Below the pieces are notes generated by a model, which was given only the letters and a program-made list of their open reading frames with translations, did no database searches and had not been told where the DNA came from. Shown here piece by piece: positions 36,755 to 48,600 of a DNA stretch of 64,000 nucleotides (its first letter is position 1; each line of letters opens with the position of its first letter). Location of the stretch: positions 496,001 through 560,000 of the forward strand of contig NOWV01000029.1 of assembly GCA_003344405.1 (NCBI GenBank). Direction: 5' to 3'. Made by a program: the position numbers and the translations under genes. This DNA is from Trichoplax sp. H2. Taxonomy: Eukaryota > Placozoa > Uniplacotomia > Trichoplacea.

Positions 36755-39440
36755 ATGGCAGACACGCTACTATTAAAGGCTCTACGAGGCAATGCTAGAA
36801 AGGTAAACTTAAATAATAAAGATTTAAAGACTATACCTCGGCTTGTTGGAAAGTTATCAGAATTAGATACCTTGGAAGCTAGAAATAATAAGATAACTTA
36901 TTTACCGACAGAAATGGCATTACTCGCTAAGGTTAGTTATTAAGCTATAACCTAGGTAATTACCTACTAATTATAGATATTTGCGGTTATAAGAACTAAC
37001 TGTACTACCTTATCATGTTGATACTGCGATAATTTAATAAGTAATGTTGTAACACAAAATGATCATCATTAAATGATGAAGAATTCAAATATTGTGAAAC
37101 GGAAATGATCCATTCTCTAAACTTATGAAGATCTTACTTTACAAAATAAATTCAATAGAGTTATCAAGTTTCGGGATTATAGACGGAACTTTTTCATTAA
37201 TAATATCTAGCATGAAGAAAATTTCGACGGAAATTTAAAGCTATTATATATAATTATTTATGTTAATACTAAAGTTCATGCCCTTACCTTTTCAATGCAT
37301 TAAATGGATAGAATAATTAATTAGAAGTTGATTTCACAGTAACAGTAAGTTTTGTATCTTTCAGCTTGCCAACTTCAACTTGGGATTCAATGAATTATGC
37401 GAATTACCAAAGAATTTAATGTACTTATCAAATCTACGAAAACTACATCTTTTTAATAACAATATTACTGAGCTTAGTGGCGAAGTTATTGGTAAATATC
37501 TTTCGCTTTAGCTTTTGAGGTAGAGAGTTTTGTACGCTTTCTGTTAAAATTAATTTCCAGTAACGGTATTTTGAATTTAGGGAATTTGAAGCAGTTAACG
37601 TTATTAAATCTAAACAGAAATAAAATACAACAATTACCAAAAGAAATTGGCAGGTGAGTTAATCCCTATCATAAATTGATGTATAGCTATCGATAATAAT
37701 TTGTCGGGATCATATCTGTAATATTGAAAAATTGCATTACTTATCGTAAATGTAGTGCTGAACAATACTGATAATATTACAATACGAGCTCAGATCATAT
37801 GCAATAGCTTAATCAGCGTCTCTCATTATATAATACACACGATATACTCATTTGCAGTAATTTAAGAACATAGTGTAATTAAAACAAATAAATCCGATCT
37901 CTTTATGCATCTTTTTATTAATTTTAGGCTTGTAAATCTGGAGTTTTTAAGCCTTGACGATAATCAGTTAGTAGAGCTACCTGATGAATTTTGTAAACTA
38001 ACAAATTTAAAGGAGTTAAGCATTTGCAGAAATCAACTAATATAGTAAGGAATATTTACATATAGGTGAAACTTCTTAAATGGCAATGTTGCATGGATCA
38101 TAGATGAAAAGGCTAATGTATGATTATTTTTCTAATTTATTTAGTCTACCAGACCAACTTGGTAGAATAAGAAAAATGAAAAAATTATTCTTGATTCGAA
38201 ATCAGTTAGATGTAATACCTGACGTATGTAAAAGCAATATTTTTCCTTTTTGTTGAATCGATGTTGTAGCTATTAAACAAAAGTTAATTATATGATTGAT
38301 TTATGCTGTATACTACATCTTTATAAACTCTTTATTGCTGATGTTATTACAATAATTTCTATTAATAATAATAAATCTTCTGTGGGATTATTGATATCTC
38401 ATATAGTCTTTAGGTAAGATGTATCAGCTCTCTATTTTGGATGTATCTATTAACAATATTAGGTTATTACCTAGCGAGGTAAGTCTTATTTTCTGGCTGC
38501 TGTCTTGCAAATATAGTTATCAGTGACATTTTTAACATCGTTGTGTAATTATAGCTACTTTTTGTTTGCAGCTGCTAAATTTACCATTAACTGAGCTCCA
38601 CATTGAAGGAAATTCTCTAATTGACAAAGTTCCAGTTCATTGTGACTATGCTGATGAAGTGTTATCACTAAAGGTAAAGCTGGCTATATAATTTAAATTA
38701 CAAAATGACATATACTTAATTCAGTAACATACTTTTCAAGGCTAAAATATGACTCATAAAATAATGATAATTAATCAGTGTATATGGTCGATGTAATGAC
38801 TATAAATGAGAATATTCAAAATTTAATTCAAATGCTAGCTAATATTAGTTGCCTTCGTCACTAGTGTATATATATAACGCTTTCATATATATTCCTTTTT
38901 CCTACCCAAAATGATATTGAATAGATTGTTAGAGTTTTAAATTTTATATCATATGAAAATTCTTCTAATTGATCTCTCGAATAGGAGATTGCTGCTCGAT
39001 ATATACTTAAAGATCTAAAAAAAAGGTAGATAAGCTGTATAAAAATTCATCTCTCTGTTACTATGATAGATGTAGTACGGTAATAAGATTTATGATATAA
39101 GTTTATCCATTTCTTAGGGACTCTATAATGCGATTTGAATTACGTTACAATGATGAAGCTCGAGAAATGCTTCTGGAGGCCAAAGAATGTCCAATCTGTA
39201 CTAATTGTTTTCTAAATTCATGGTTAGAGTGTGCAGAATTTGTCGACGCGAAAAAGGTATAAGCTCTTGTTGGAAAATTTTAATCTTGATTATTTATATT
39301 TTGGTAAAGTTTTCGCACTATTCATGCAGATTTTAGGGATTAAAAATCGTACAGGAGTTATCCCGGTGCGTGTGCAGCTTTGTTCATATAAGTGCTTCAA
39401 AAGTGACGGTCATGGTTATTTAGGAGTTGCTACTCCATAG
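36755..39440 (+). CDS. LRRC69: LRRC69-like leucine-rich repeat protein, 10 exons
   Basis: Exons: 36755-36931, 37365-37491, 37581-37653, 37928-38044, 38145-38227, 38414-38478, 38572-38673, 38985-39025, 39118-39256, 39330-39440; all in phase, 344 residues (human LRRC69: 347). It starts MADTLLLKALRGNARKVNLN, like the human TERLLIKALKG. About nine leucine-rich repeats of 23 residues follow (for example LDTLEARNNKITYLP, LRKLHLFNNNITEL, LTLLNLNRNKIQQLP, LEFLSLDDNQLVELP, LSILDVSINNIRLLP). Then comes the family C-terminal region: EIAARYILKDL, a Cys-rich CPICTNCFLNSWLECAEFV and VQLCSYKCF, which also align to human LRRC69. The CxxC and CxxxC spacing suggests a small metal site, as inference. Molecular function is unknown. 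It lies tandem to GAS8; two donors (ATATA|GTAAGG at 38045 and GTAT|GTAAAA at 38228) were chosen because only they keep frame with the next exon. Confidence 0.93.
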
Positions 39441-40373
39441 GATCGATTACCTTTCCTTTTATTGCACCATGAGTAGTTACTGCTGTATAGTTGAGGAATG
39501 GCGAATGCTGGATTCAATTATTTGAATATAGGAATCATACTGTATTTGAGTAATGTTTAAGCGCTATATTCATCAGTGCTAACCGTATTTAAAGTACAGT
39601 ATATGGGTCGTATTTCTAGGTTATATCGCATTTGATTAATAATTTTGGACGACGATAAAAGTGGGCGTATATACTTGTAGATATGCCATTTAATAATAAA
39701 TTAATAATTCACTCTTTCTCATATCATAAAGTAAAATTATTGTAAAAATAACACCTGTAAAGGTATTTGTTTGGTATGAATATGTCACTTAATCTTCTCA
39801 TGCAAGAAATGATATACTGTGCGTATGTGTGATAATTGGGCTAACTTGATAGCTCACTAATAGAGGTCGTGTAATATCAGGGATAATTAAAAAAAGGAGT
39901 AGTGGAAATACAATATTTTGTATATACTGTTCACATCGGTAAAACAATAATCTGGCGCAAAAGGGAAGAATGTTCATTTATTTTAAAACGTATGCAGGAG
40001 ATGAAATATTTGAGGATAAAAGAAGTTTCAAATGGAAGATACATGCGAGGCTGTTTTTGTGTCATTTGATTAATTTCACTAGTAATTATGGAGAAATTCA
40101 TTTTTATTATGTTTTAATAATTTTTATAAACAGTAAGAATCGATGAATGTATAATACACAATGTGTAATTGAATAAAAAAACGAATCTTCCAAAGTATTT
40201 AAGTTAATATTTAATGGAAATGGACGCCAGAATATGTCATAATCCAAGCGACCTAATTTTGGTAGAACAAGATAGATAGGTTTAACTTTAATTTTTGAAC
40301 TATGATGATGAATATCCTAGAGATTGCTGTTTATTTTACTTATCGATTTTGGTATGATATCATTTTCATCCAC
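39441..40373. other. Convergent spacer between LRRC69 and RAB5IF
   Basis: The region should contain the last, unresolved piece of RAB5IF on the minus strand. A 69-codon open run on the minus strand from 40319 to 40110, directly after a possible acceptor (CTCTAG), is in phase 0 but does not resemble the family's short C-terminus. Nothing else was recognised. Confidence 0.4.
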
Positions 40374-41654
40374 TTACAAGAAAAATTGAGAATGATGACA
40401 TAAAGCCTTAGTTAATTCCCATGTGTCACCAACTTCTTCTTCATCAGCAGGTTGATAATAGGTGAAATAGAGATATAGTAAACCAGCATTGGCTATGCCA
40501 AATCTAGAAGGCAAGATGAGAATTAGTCTAATTCGTAGTTGATAACATGACGTACTATCGTTGAAGATGGTATGCACGACGTTTCTAAGAACAGCAAGTA
40601 CTTTCAGGAGATTTTTATTGATTTACTGGACTCAAAATACAATCGATACCTACATATATATATTACACGTAAGCTACTTTAGGCTATGGGTATGTGTTGT
40701 TTTATGTGTTTTAATGCAGAGGTGCAAAAGATCACTCTTGTTATCCTGTATGACAACTCTATGTCCATTTATCATTATTGTTAAGATGACAATACTGCCA
40801 GATGGAATGGTATACTGTATTGTACTTACATTCCTATGCCTAGTATCCCATAAAGTGGAATGATTCCCCAAACGACACCAAACACTAAACCAACAATTTG
40901 CCTTAACCAGTAGATAATATCCAGGTATTCATCCTATTATATTGAGAGCAAGATCAATAAATGAGAAACAGAAGACATTCACATGTAGTCCACATTTCTT
41001 GTGGCCTTTATCATTGGTTGCACAGGATTTTGGTGATTATTTTAGATATTCATAAAGATATTGAGATAGGAGTGTACGGCATGGTTTCATTCTTCCATTT
41101 TAATTACAGTCATTACCTAATAGTAGTTATTTATTTTATTATATATATATATATATACAGTATGGGTACTGTAAAGTATACAACAACATGTCTTAGTATC
41201 ATCTTTATCTAGAGTAACAAGTTGTCCAAGATTGAATGTAAATGATTGGAAAGTGTTTGGAATATGATTACTCACTGAATAAATCGAATAGAGTCGAGTA
41301 TATCAAGAATGTCTCCTCTACTCGCTATCATCATGCGTTACTGTATAACAAATCGAATGGGACAAAATCAATCGCAACAGCAGTACAATCGACTAAAGAA
41401 GGTAAGGAATAGCCAAGTCCAAAGAGTGCTTATGAACATCACGATACTACTACTACTACTACTCCGCAGCACGTGAGATTGATTCAATCGTTGCAGATGG
41501 ATCGAGTACGCCTGGCTATATTTCAACTACGATAGGCTATTACCTTTTCAAACGTTGATTTAGGTCTTAAAGCTCTATGGAAGACGGAAGCCGAGGTATC
41601 GGATTGATTATTTTCTCCTTTATTCTTTTGCCTTTTACTAGGAGTAGTCGACAT
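40374..41654 (-). CDS. RAB5IF: RAB5IF (C20orf24) homologue, small membrane protein, with apparent frame break
   Basis: Exons 41654-41544 (37 codons, MSTTPSKRQKNKG... to STFEK), 40933-40830 and 40504 onward join in phase 0 and phase 2. Matches to the animal RAB5IF family are clear: DEYLDIIYWLRQIVGLVFGVVWGIIP, then GIANAGLLYLYFTYY, DEEEVGDTWELTK. Two hydrophobic segments span about residues 48-83, as in the family, which acts in ER membrane-protein insertion and respirasome assembly. After WELTK the open frame reads ALCHHSQFFL and stops at 40374, but the +1 frame reads GFMSSFSIFL, matching the human continuation GFMTSFALFL, and ends at a strong donor (CTT|GTAAGT at 40377). One extra G in the GG at about 40407 would restore agreement. 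So there is either a 1-nt indel in this sequence or a real truncation. The final exon (human VIWIIFYTAIHYD) was not found. Confidence 0.85.
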
Positions 41655-42511
41655 GACGAAGCTCGTAGAAGTGAAAGAAGGCCAACTGCAATTAGCCAGC
41701 GGATACAGTCGCCTAGTAACTCACTCTCGAAGTACCGCTACCAATACACTACCGTATACTTTATACTGTACACTATTAAATTCTGTGAAACTGTCAGTTG
41801 CATGGGTCCTTTCGCTGGTACTAGAGGTACAGTACAAGAGTATGGTCGTCATGGTTGTGGACGGACAGCAATTGTACTATCGTAAACGTAAAAGGTAGTC
41901 GCTGTATTATAGTAATCGCTGTTACAGAGATTTGCCTCCTTTGTCAGATAGGATATCACGGGGACAGACATACTATAGTAAAGTAACAACAAGCACACGG
42001 TCCCATAGTGGACCTCGGCGATCTGGGACGTTACGATACGGAACGTATCAACTTTAAGACTGACTTGGGAGCCAACCCTTACCCATGGATTCTGTTCTGC
42101 TAGCAAACATACAGCAATCCAGATTTAGCTCAGGCAGAGACCAAGTTGTGGAAAGATTGGTGATCAAATTGTAATCATTTGAGCTTGATGATATTACTTA
42201 TCAGATCGTAGAGATATCACTTTCAGCTCAATCTGCATTAATTAGTGAAGAACCATTTCTAGTAACTGTATCTACCGTATGAAAAGTTGGGCTAGTATAA
42301 TTTGGCAATTGTGTAGAGAGGGATAGGCATTGTTTCCTTGTAAAACGCGCTGGACTCAATCAAGTCGACTATCGGTGAGCAGTGGCTAATAGCAGCAAAC
42401 AACTACTTATTTTCTGAATCGATTCAAGTAGCTACATGTATATTTGCATCCATCTGCTTATACCTGTGTTAATAACTTGTTCTATTCATATGAGACAGGG
42501 ATCATTGAGTT
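41655..42511. promoter_or_regulatory. Divergent intergenic region between RAB5IF and RABIF
   Basis: RAB5IF starts at 41654 on the minus strand and RABIF at 42512 on the plus strand, 857 bp apart head to head. The RAB5IF side is noticeably less AT-rich than the surrounding spacers. The overlapping open frames here (41653-41898 plus, 41849-42106 minus) arise from this composition. A shared bidirectional promoter is plausible; no core element is certain. Confidence 0.45.
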
Positions 42512-43352
42512 ATGGCAACGAATGACAATCAAGAAGTGCAATCGACTTCAGATAGCAATCATCAACTTACTGCAGATGGGAAAAATGCACAAATGATAAT
42601 TTGTCCAAACTGCCGGTGTAAAATTCTATTAAAGAAAACAGCGGAATTAGTCAATACTGATGTACGTATACAGCCATCAATTGATAATATAATAGTATCC
42701 ATCTATTTTCTGTACTATCCAATGTCATACACCATCTAGATGTTAGGAATGATCATTCACTAATGAATTATAATCAATAAACCTGAATCATAATAATGAA
42801 CGTAGTCTGTTTGATGGAGTAAAATTTTTGAAATCATTTAGTAATTCTATCAATCATGTTGTTCGCAATGATCTAACCCTACTTGTCACTAGAATGACCT
42901 CATTCTACTGCAATGATATGCAATTCATTATAATATATAATTTTGGATTCATCGAATAGGAAACCCAATCATCAATGTAATCATGAATATAAACAGTATA
43001 ATTAATTAATTTATACTGTACCATGCAAATACGCAATTACAACAAAAATTTCAATCTAAAACTACTTTTGCGCTATTCTTCTTCTTTTATATAGATTTTT
43101 TTACCGTACATGAGGGTAAAGAAAAATACTAGCAACCAAGAATCAGGTCAAGTGGATGGTGAACAGCTCAGTCAATTTTGGAAAGTGGACAATATGTTCA
43201 CTTTTGAAAACGTTGGTTTCACAAAGACAGTCGGGTCTAGCATTAAATATTTGATATGTGCAGATTGCGAGATAGGCCCTATCGGTTGGCACGATATCAA
43301 CGATAAAACAACCTTTTTAATTGCTACACAACGTATTCATTATTCCGACTAA
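42512..43352 (+). CDS. RABIF: RABIF/MSS4 homologue, Rab GTPase chaperone/exchange factor, 2 exons
   Basis: Exons 42512-42661 and 43095-43352 join in phase 0 (donor GAT|GTACGT, acceptor ATATAG), giving 135 residues (human RABIF: 123). Zinc-binding pairs are C-P-N-C at the start of the core and C-A-D-C near the end, as in MSS4. Family segments are evident: IFLPYMR, LSQFWKVDNMFTFENVGFTKTVG, IKYLICADCEIGPIGWHDI. MSS4 binds nucleotide-free exocytic Rabs (Rab8, Rab10 and others) and stabilises them, working mainly as a holdase-like chaperone with weak exchange activity. The N-terminal ~30 residues are polar and not conserved. Upstream it diverges from RAB5IF; the two names are similar but the proteins are unrelated. 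Confidence 0.96.
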
Positions 43353-45651
43353 ATAGAACAGAGTTCTTATAGATTTTAAACTAATCATGTCGATCAATAT
43401 GATACCATAAATTTCTTACTACTCCAAATAAGTGCAGTATTTGCTGTTATCTAACGCATCTTTTGTTCATTCACAGGCTGATATGTATACCTTAAAAATG
43501 TTCTAAATAGAACCTATAAATGCAATAATCAATAGATGATTAACTGCTTCGAGAAAGTATTTAAATTGCAAGTCTAGCTATCAAAGAGTATTGTAAAAAA
43601 CAAAAACCTTTTTAATTTATATACAAAGTATGTACGTGCAGTGTACAGGATATTCGGTATGCACATTTACAGACGGTATATATATATTTATATGCTACTG
43701 CGTCGGTTATGTAGTACTTACTATGGACTTAAATAATACATACACGAGAATATTTCAAGTTAGCTTTACTGGATATTGCAGAAATACTACATCTTTCATC
43801 AAAATTTGTTCCTTTTTCAATATCTTATGTTGCCGTAAGTGAATAGGAGAAATATATTTTTTATGAATGAAAATATAATAAAATGCATGCACAACTTAAT
43901 TTCAATTCGTGATTATATACTCGTATTTGCGATAAATAAATAGGAATGGTTATTACGACCATACATGGCAAGTAAGATTTAATATAATAGATATTCTAAG
44001 CGGTTCATACAATACCGTAACTCACCAGCAACCCCGCTTTTTCAATATATTGAGATAATTATACTACGCTTTTAAGTCGTAAACTTGGTATTTGGGTCTA
44101 ATACTATAATAATCTTGAACAAGTTTCAATCATTGAATTTCAAAAATGCCAATTTGTTGCTTAAAAAATTTTAAAGTTTCTAGTATTGTCTCGATAAAAT
44201 CGAATCTGTTATGCCTGGGGATCGTTTTCTTAAGATAAGCATATTCTAATCATGACAGGATACCTAGTCTTAAAATTGAGTTTTGTAAGTGCTTCTTCCA
44301 GTACAGGTTTTACGATTTATCGATTGTTTTTCGTCAATCCATGCAATAACATTTTTGGAGGTAGTAATGAATTTGTTATAGACCTTGCAATGCTATTGAA
44401 TGGTAACTAGATGATGATAGACTCAAATTTTCATAAACAGAGTCATTTTATTACATTAAGTTATATAAAATGAATAGCTGGTGATCCAATGTAAAAATTA
44501 TTACAACCGAAAACTTATATAGACTGCCAGTCCAACATTTATGTAGAAAATACCGTATATTATTAATATATACTTGCATAAATAAGCAGGCAAAATATTA
44601 GACTATTCTTTTTAAACCAGAATAATTAATCGAATTATTAATTACCTCGAAAATATCATACAAAATCATAACAAGCAACAGAGTCATTTAACATTACTAT
44701 CATAATTGCAATATAAACATTTCCTTCATATTCCTTACAAGATCGAACATATGCAATGTACTAAATAGTTATAGCCGTAAGCTGTAAAATACATATTCAC
44801 TGCCGCACGATAAGCCTCAATTAAGTGTAAAAATATCTTGGTACTTACATAAGATTATGGATATATTATATTGATACCTTCATATCAAGTCACTTTAGTT
44901 ATATCTCTCACTATATTATACCTAAGCAACAAGAATAATTGATAGTACAGTGTGGATATCTGTCATAAGATATAACTTCTGACCTTCTTAGGTTAGCAAC
45001 AAGTCTTGATAAATTTTTTAAAGATAAAACAGTATATTTTGTAAATATTAATAAACCCAAGTACAAAGATCGCTTCGTATAAATATTGACGATAAAATGT
45101 AGTTACAGAAATTAATAATCGCAAGCAACAAAATTTAGCTCTAGTCACCAAGTTGACCTTTCGTATTATTAGCAACACTACCTTACTGTATGATATCCTG
45201 AGGTGAAATGAAATAGTTTTACGAGTATACCATGTCCTCTACGAAAATATATCCACCCGAATTATTCGTGTTTAAATCTACATAACCAATTTTTGAAAAG
45301 TGAGCTCGCTACAGATCAGATATTAATCATTGACGTCTAGTATATTTTGGCTTAAATTGAAAAACTAATCGTTTTTATGCCTCAATGACAAGGCGGATAA
45401 ATATCGATTTAAACGTATGATTCAAGTATCTTAGTTCATGATGGTGATCATAGTACAGTGTTAAGAGTTCATGATGGATTACTTTTTTACTCATTCAACT
45501 GACATAAAATAGACGCAGAATGTTTGCACCTATGTATAGGTACATGCACATATACATCGCTATGCTATACTACTAATACACAGGTATTACCAAGAAGATT
45601 CATTGCATCTAAAGTGGTAGAAATACCCTTTATGCATTAGTATCCGTAGCA
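43353..45651. other. Convergent spacer between RABIF and rhophilin
   Basis: About 2.3 kb of AT-rich sequence. Open frames at 43630-43842 and 44993-45178 do not resemble known proteins and lack convincing splice sites. Nothing else was seen. Confidence 0.55.
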
Positions 45652-48600
45652 TTAATTATCATCGTTTGCAGATTCTATCGTGATCATAGGTACAGTACTT
45701 TGATCATTCGTTGCACTATATGAAATTATCGTCTTTGATGTCTCTGTTGAAGTTGATGGCGAAATCGTAGAAATTTCATACCGTGTTAATATGGCGTTAT
45801 CAGTAGTAACAGATGAATTTTCATTTAATTTTTCAGGTGTTGAAAATTCAATGGTAGTAGTTGTCGTCTCAGCTACTGTGGCCGATATATTATTTCTAAC
45901 AACACTGGTAGTCTCTTGGTTAGCAAAAGTTTCCTCGTCCTGAACTATTTTATCATTATTTTCTGGTATTACTTCAGAATCATTATGTAATATGCTCGGG
46001 TTATTGGATACTTCATCATTGGTGACTTTCTCTTTGTTTAGTTGCTCTTGATATTCGTTTTCGCCCTCATTAACGAATAACCAATCATCAATATTGTCTT
46101 CCTCATAGAGGGCATTGTCCCGTATTTCCATTTCATATCGAATATCACTATCTAACCTAGTTCTCCATTTGATATCATTGTGATTTAGATTATCACCATC
46201 CTCTTCAGTCTCATCTTCATTTCTTAAGCCATCATTTTCGTCCATCTCATTGCCGTTGTCGTAGAATTGATGTTCATGGTTATTTTGTTGGTTATCACCA
46301 TCTTCAGTTAAGTCAGCGCTACAATCATTTTTGGCTGCCTGCAGTGTACTTACAATTGTAGTTTCATTATTGATAGGCTCGTCATTGGAGACAGTTGTTT
46401 CTAGATTGCTGCTATTTTCATCGATCATTGCTCGAGGTAAAGATATATGATTGGCAATATCTTCCTTGTCATCATGAAGGTCAATATGGGATGATTCTTT
46501 AATCAGATATGATAATGTTTAATATAAAATTATTATTTTGAAAAATTATATCATCGTCACATATGTCAAGTTTAAAAATATTATTCTAAATAGATTATCT
46601 CACTTTATATCATTATAATTATTACCTTTATCATCATTGACAAGATCAATTTCCACTACGACCTGAGGTTCAGAAATCTGTTGTTCACTATCACGTGGAA
46701 GCGAATGCAATTCTTCACTTTCTCCGCCTTCCATTTCCTCAACTTCATCTTGATCGTACTGTCCAGGTTCCTCAGAGGAGATATGGATCTCAACATTAGC
46801 TGTAACTTCATTTTCCACGTCATTATTTGAGTTGACAACAGCATTGATTTCGTTTTCGACATCTTCATCTTTTGCAACATGCTTAATAACTGCAGGAAGT
46901 TCGACCGTTCTAGCATGCAATATCCGCTCTTCTTCGCCTTCCATTGATATTGTAACATGCACTGGATTTCCAACTTTCCGTTTTGGCTGTGGTAGGGGAG
47001 AATCAAATTCGGATGGATTTAAAACTATTCTTGCCACGCATAGAACACACTCTTCGTCGCATTGTTCTATAGCTTGCATTAACTCTGGTCCTTTAAGATT
47101 TCGTACATTTCGTTCATTTAAACTGATGATGTAGTCATCGACATTTAAAGTGTCAACCTTTTTAATATTAGATAAGATGAAATGAATTTTTAATTTAGGA
47201 CACATTAATTATTAAATGAGATTATAATGTTAGATGCTAATCTAATCTATTTTCATCGACTAGTAATTACGACGATGTTAAACATGCTTAATAGAGCGTA
47301 GAAATGCATATACACCAATAATTAGTATCAGATACTGGGAGTAATTATTTGTTGACATTGTAGAAAATTCCTTTGATTATTTAGCGCATTACTACGTCGA
47401 TATATATTATATTTACCAAAAATTTGCTTTCATCCACACGAACGATTCTGGGTGGTGCACTGTTTGACAATTCAAACCCAATAGTTTTATTTGTTAGGGG
47501 AATTTCAACGGTTTTAAGGTTTGAAAGTATTGCAGAGGCACAAAATACGCTTAAAGGGCCCTAAAGATATGTGGATGTTAGATGATTAGTTATGTTACAG
47601 TTAAAATAATATCTTAGCTTTAAATCGTTATGGTTTATTGCACTAGTATAAGATTTAACAAAGTTTACCAAGGCAGCGAAGAGATCTGCACTACGATCGC
47701 TTGACTTGCCAAAGACAGGATGAACACATTGAAATTGATTTTGTGAGGCACCTAATAACATTATAAGATGGCTGAATTACTGTACTATCTCTATTTTATA
47801 GTGAGGATTAACTAGAAATTCATAACCTTAGAAATTTAGCAATGTAATAAAAATATTTGTATTTTATTTATCTTAATCTTTAAGAAATTAGATTTGTGCA
47901 AGACAATAATTTTAATTTAATTTAATATCTCATAAAAAAATGGAACAGAAAAGACTATATTAGCATAAATAGAACATTACCATTAATTTGTGGTGGTATT
48001 ACAGATGCCAATGATCCATTATTTCGATTCCAGATGGACGATATCATATTGACAGATATCTTATGTGATCTTATCAAGATCTATAGATATTCATAGTAAT
48101 AAAAATCTTTCATCAACTCTTGGCAAGTTATAATTGATTTCAGTAATCATTATTTCAGGTGAGATTGTTAGGTTGCAGTACTAGGAAGAATATATGCTGT
48201 GCTATACTAGTATCAAAATGGTCTTGGTAATACAAAAAGTAAAAAATTAAGAGTTTCATGATTTACAGTTAGTGATGGTTGGTTAGCTGATTTTAAAAGT
48301 AAAGTAGTTTATATACCTTTTGTAAAGCTTTCATTTGCTGAAGAAAAATACATCGATCCCGAATTTTCATTGCCATTTTATCTTTATTAATGGCTTCAGT
48401 CAAATGAAATTTCGCTAATAGTAATAGGATTAAGAGAGAAGGTAAGTATATTATACGGAAGAAAGAAAGTGATCTTCTTTACCATTAAACTACCTAAAGC
48501 ACTTCGCAATAAATGATTTTTTTTCCATAACTCGGGTGGGCACTTCTCTCCATACATAGATTCTACCACTGCTAAAAACGTTTGAGTGCTCTCCACTTTG

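Noticed and set aside
40110-40200. Possible RAB5IF last exon reading ...IVYYTFID in another frame, faintly like the human IIFYTAIHYD end
   Set aside because: Extra residues before the similar part and a poor acceptor; similarity is too short to trust.
41357-41480. Plus-strand frame starting MGQNQS with a plausible donor, resembling an N-myristoylated first exon
   Set aside because: It lies inside RAB5IF intron 1 on the opposite strand, includes an ACT microsatellite, and no matching downstream exon was found.
41577-42106. Three overlapping open frames of 81-102 codons on both strands
   Set aside because: They cover RAB5IF exon 1 in antisense and its upstream region; a local rise in GC content explains their length.
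46656-47134. Open frames of 116 (minus) and 100 (plus) codons
   Set aside because: Shadows of the rhophilin PDZ/tail exon in other frames.
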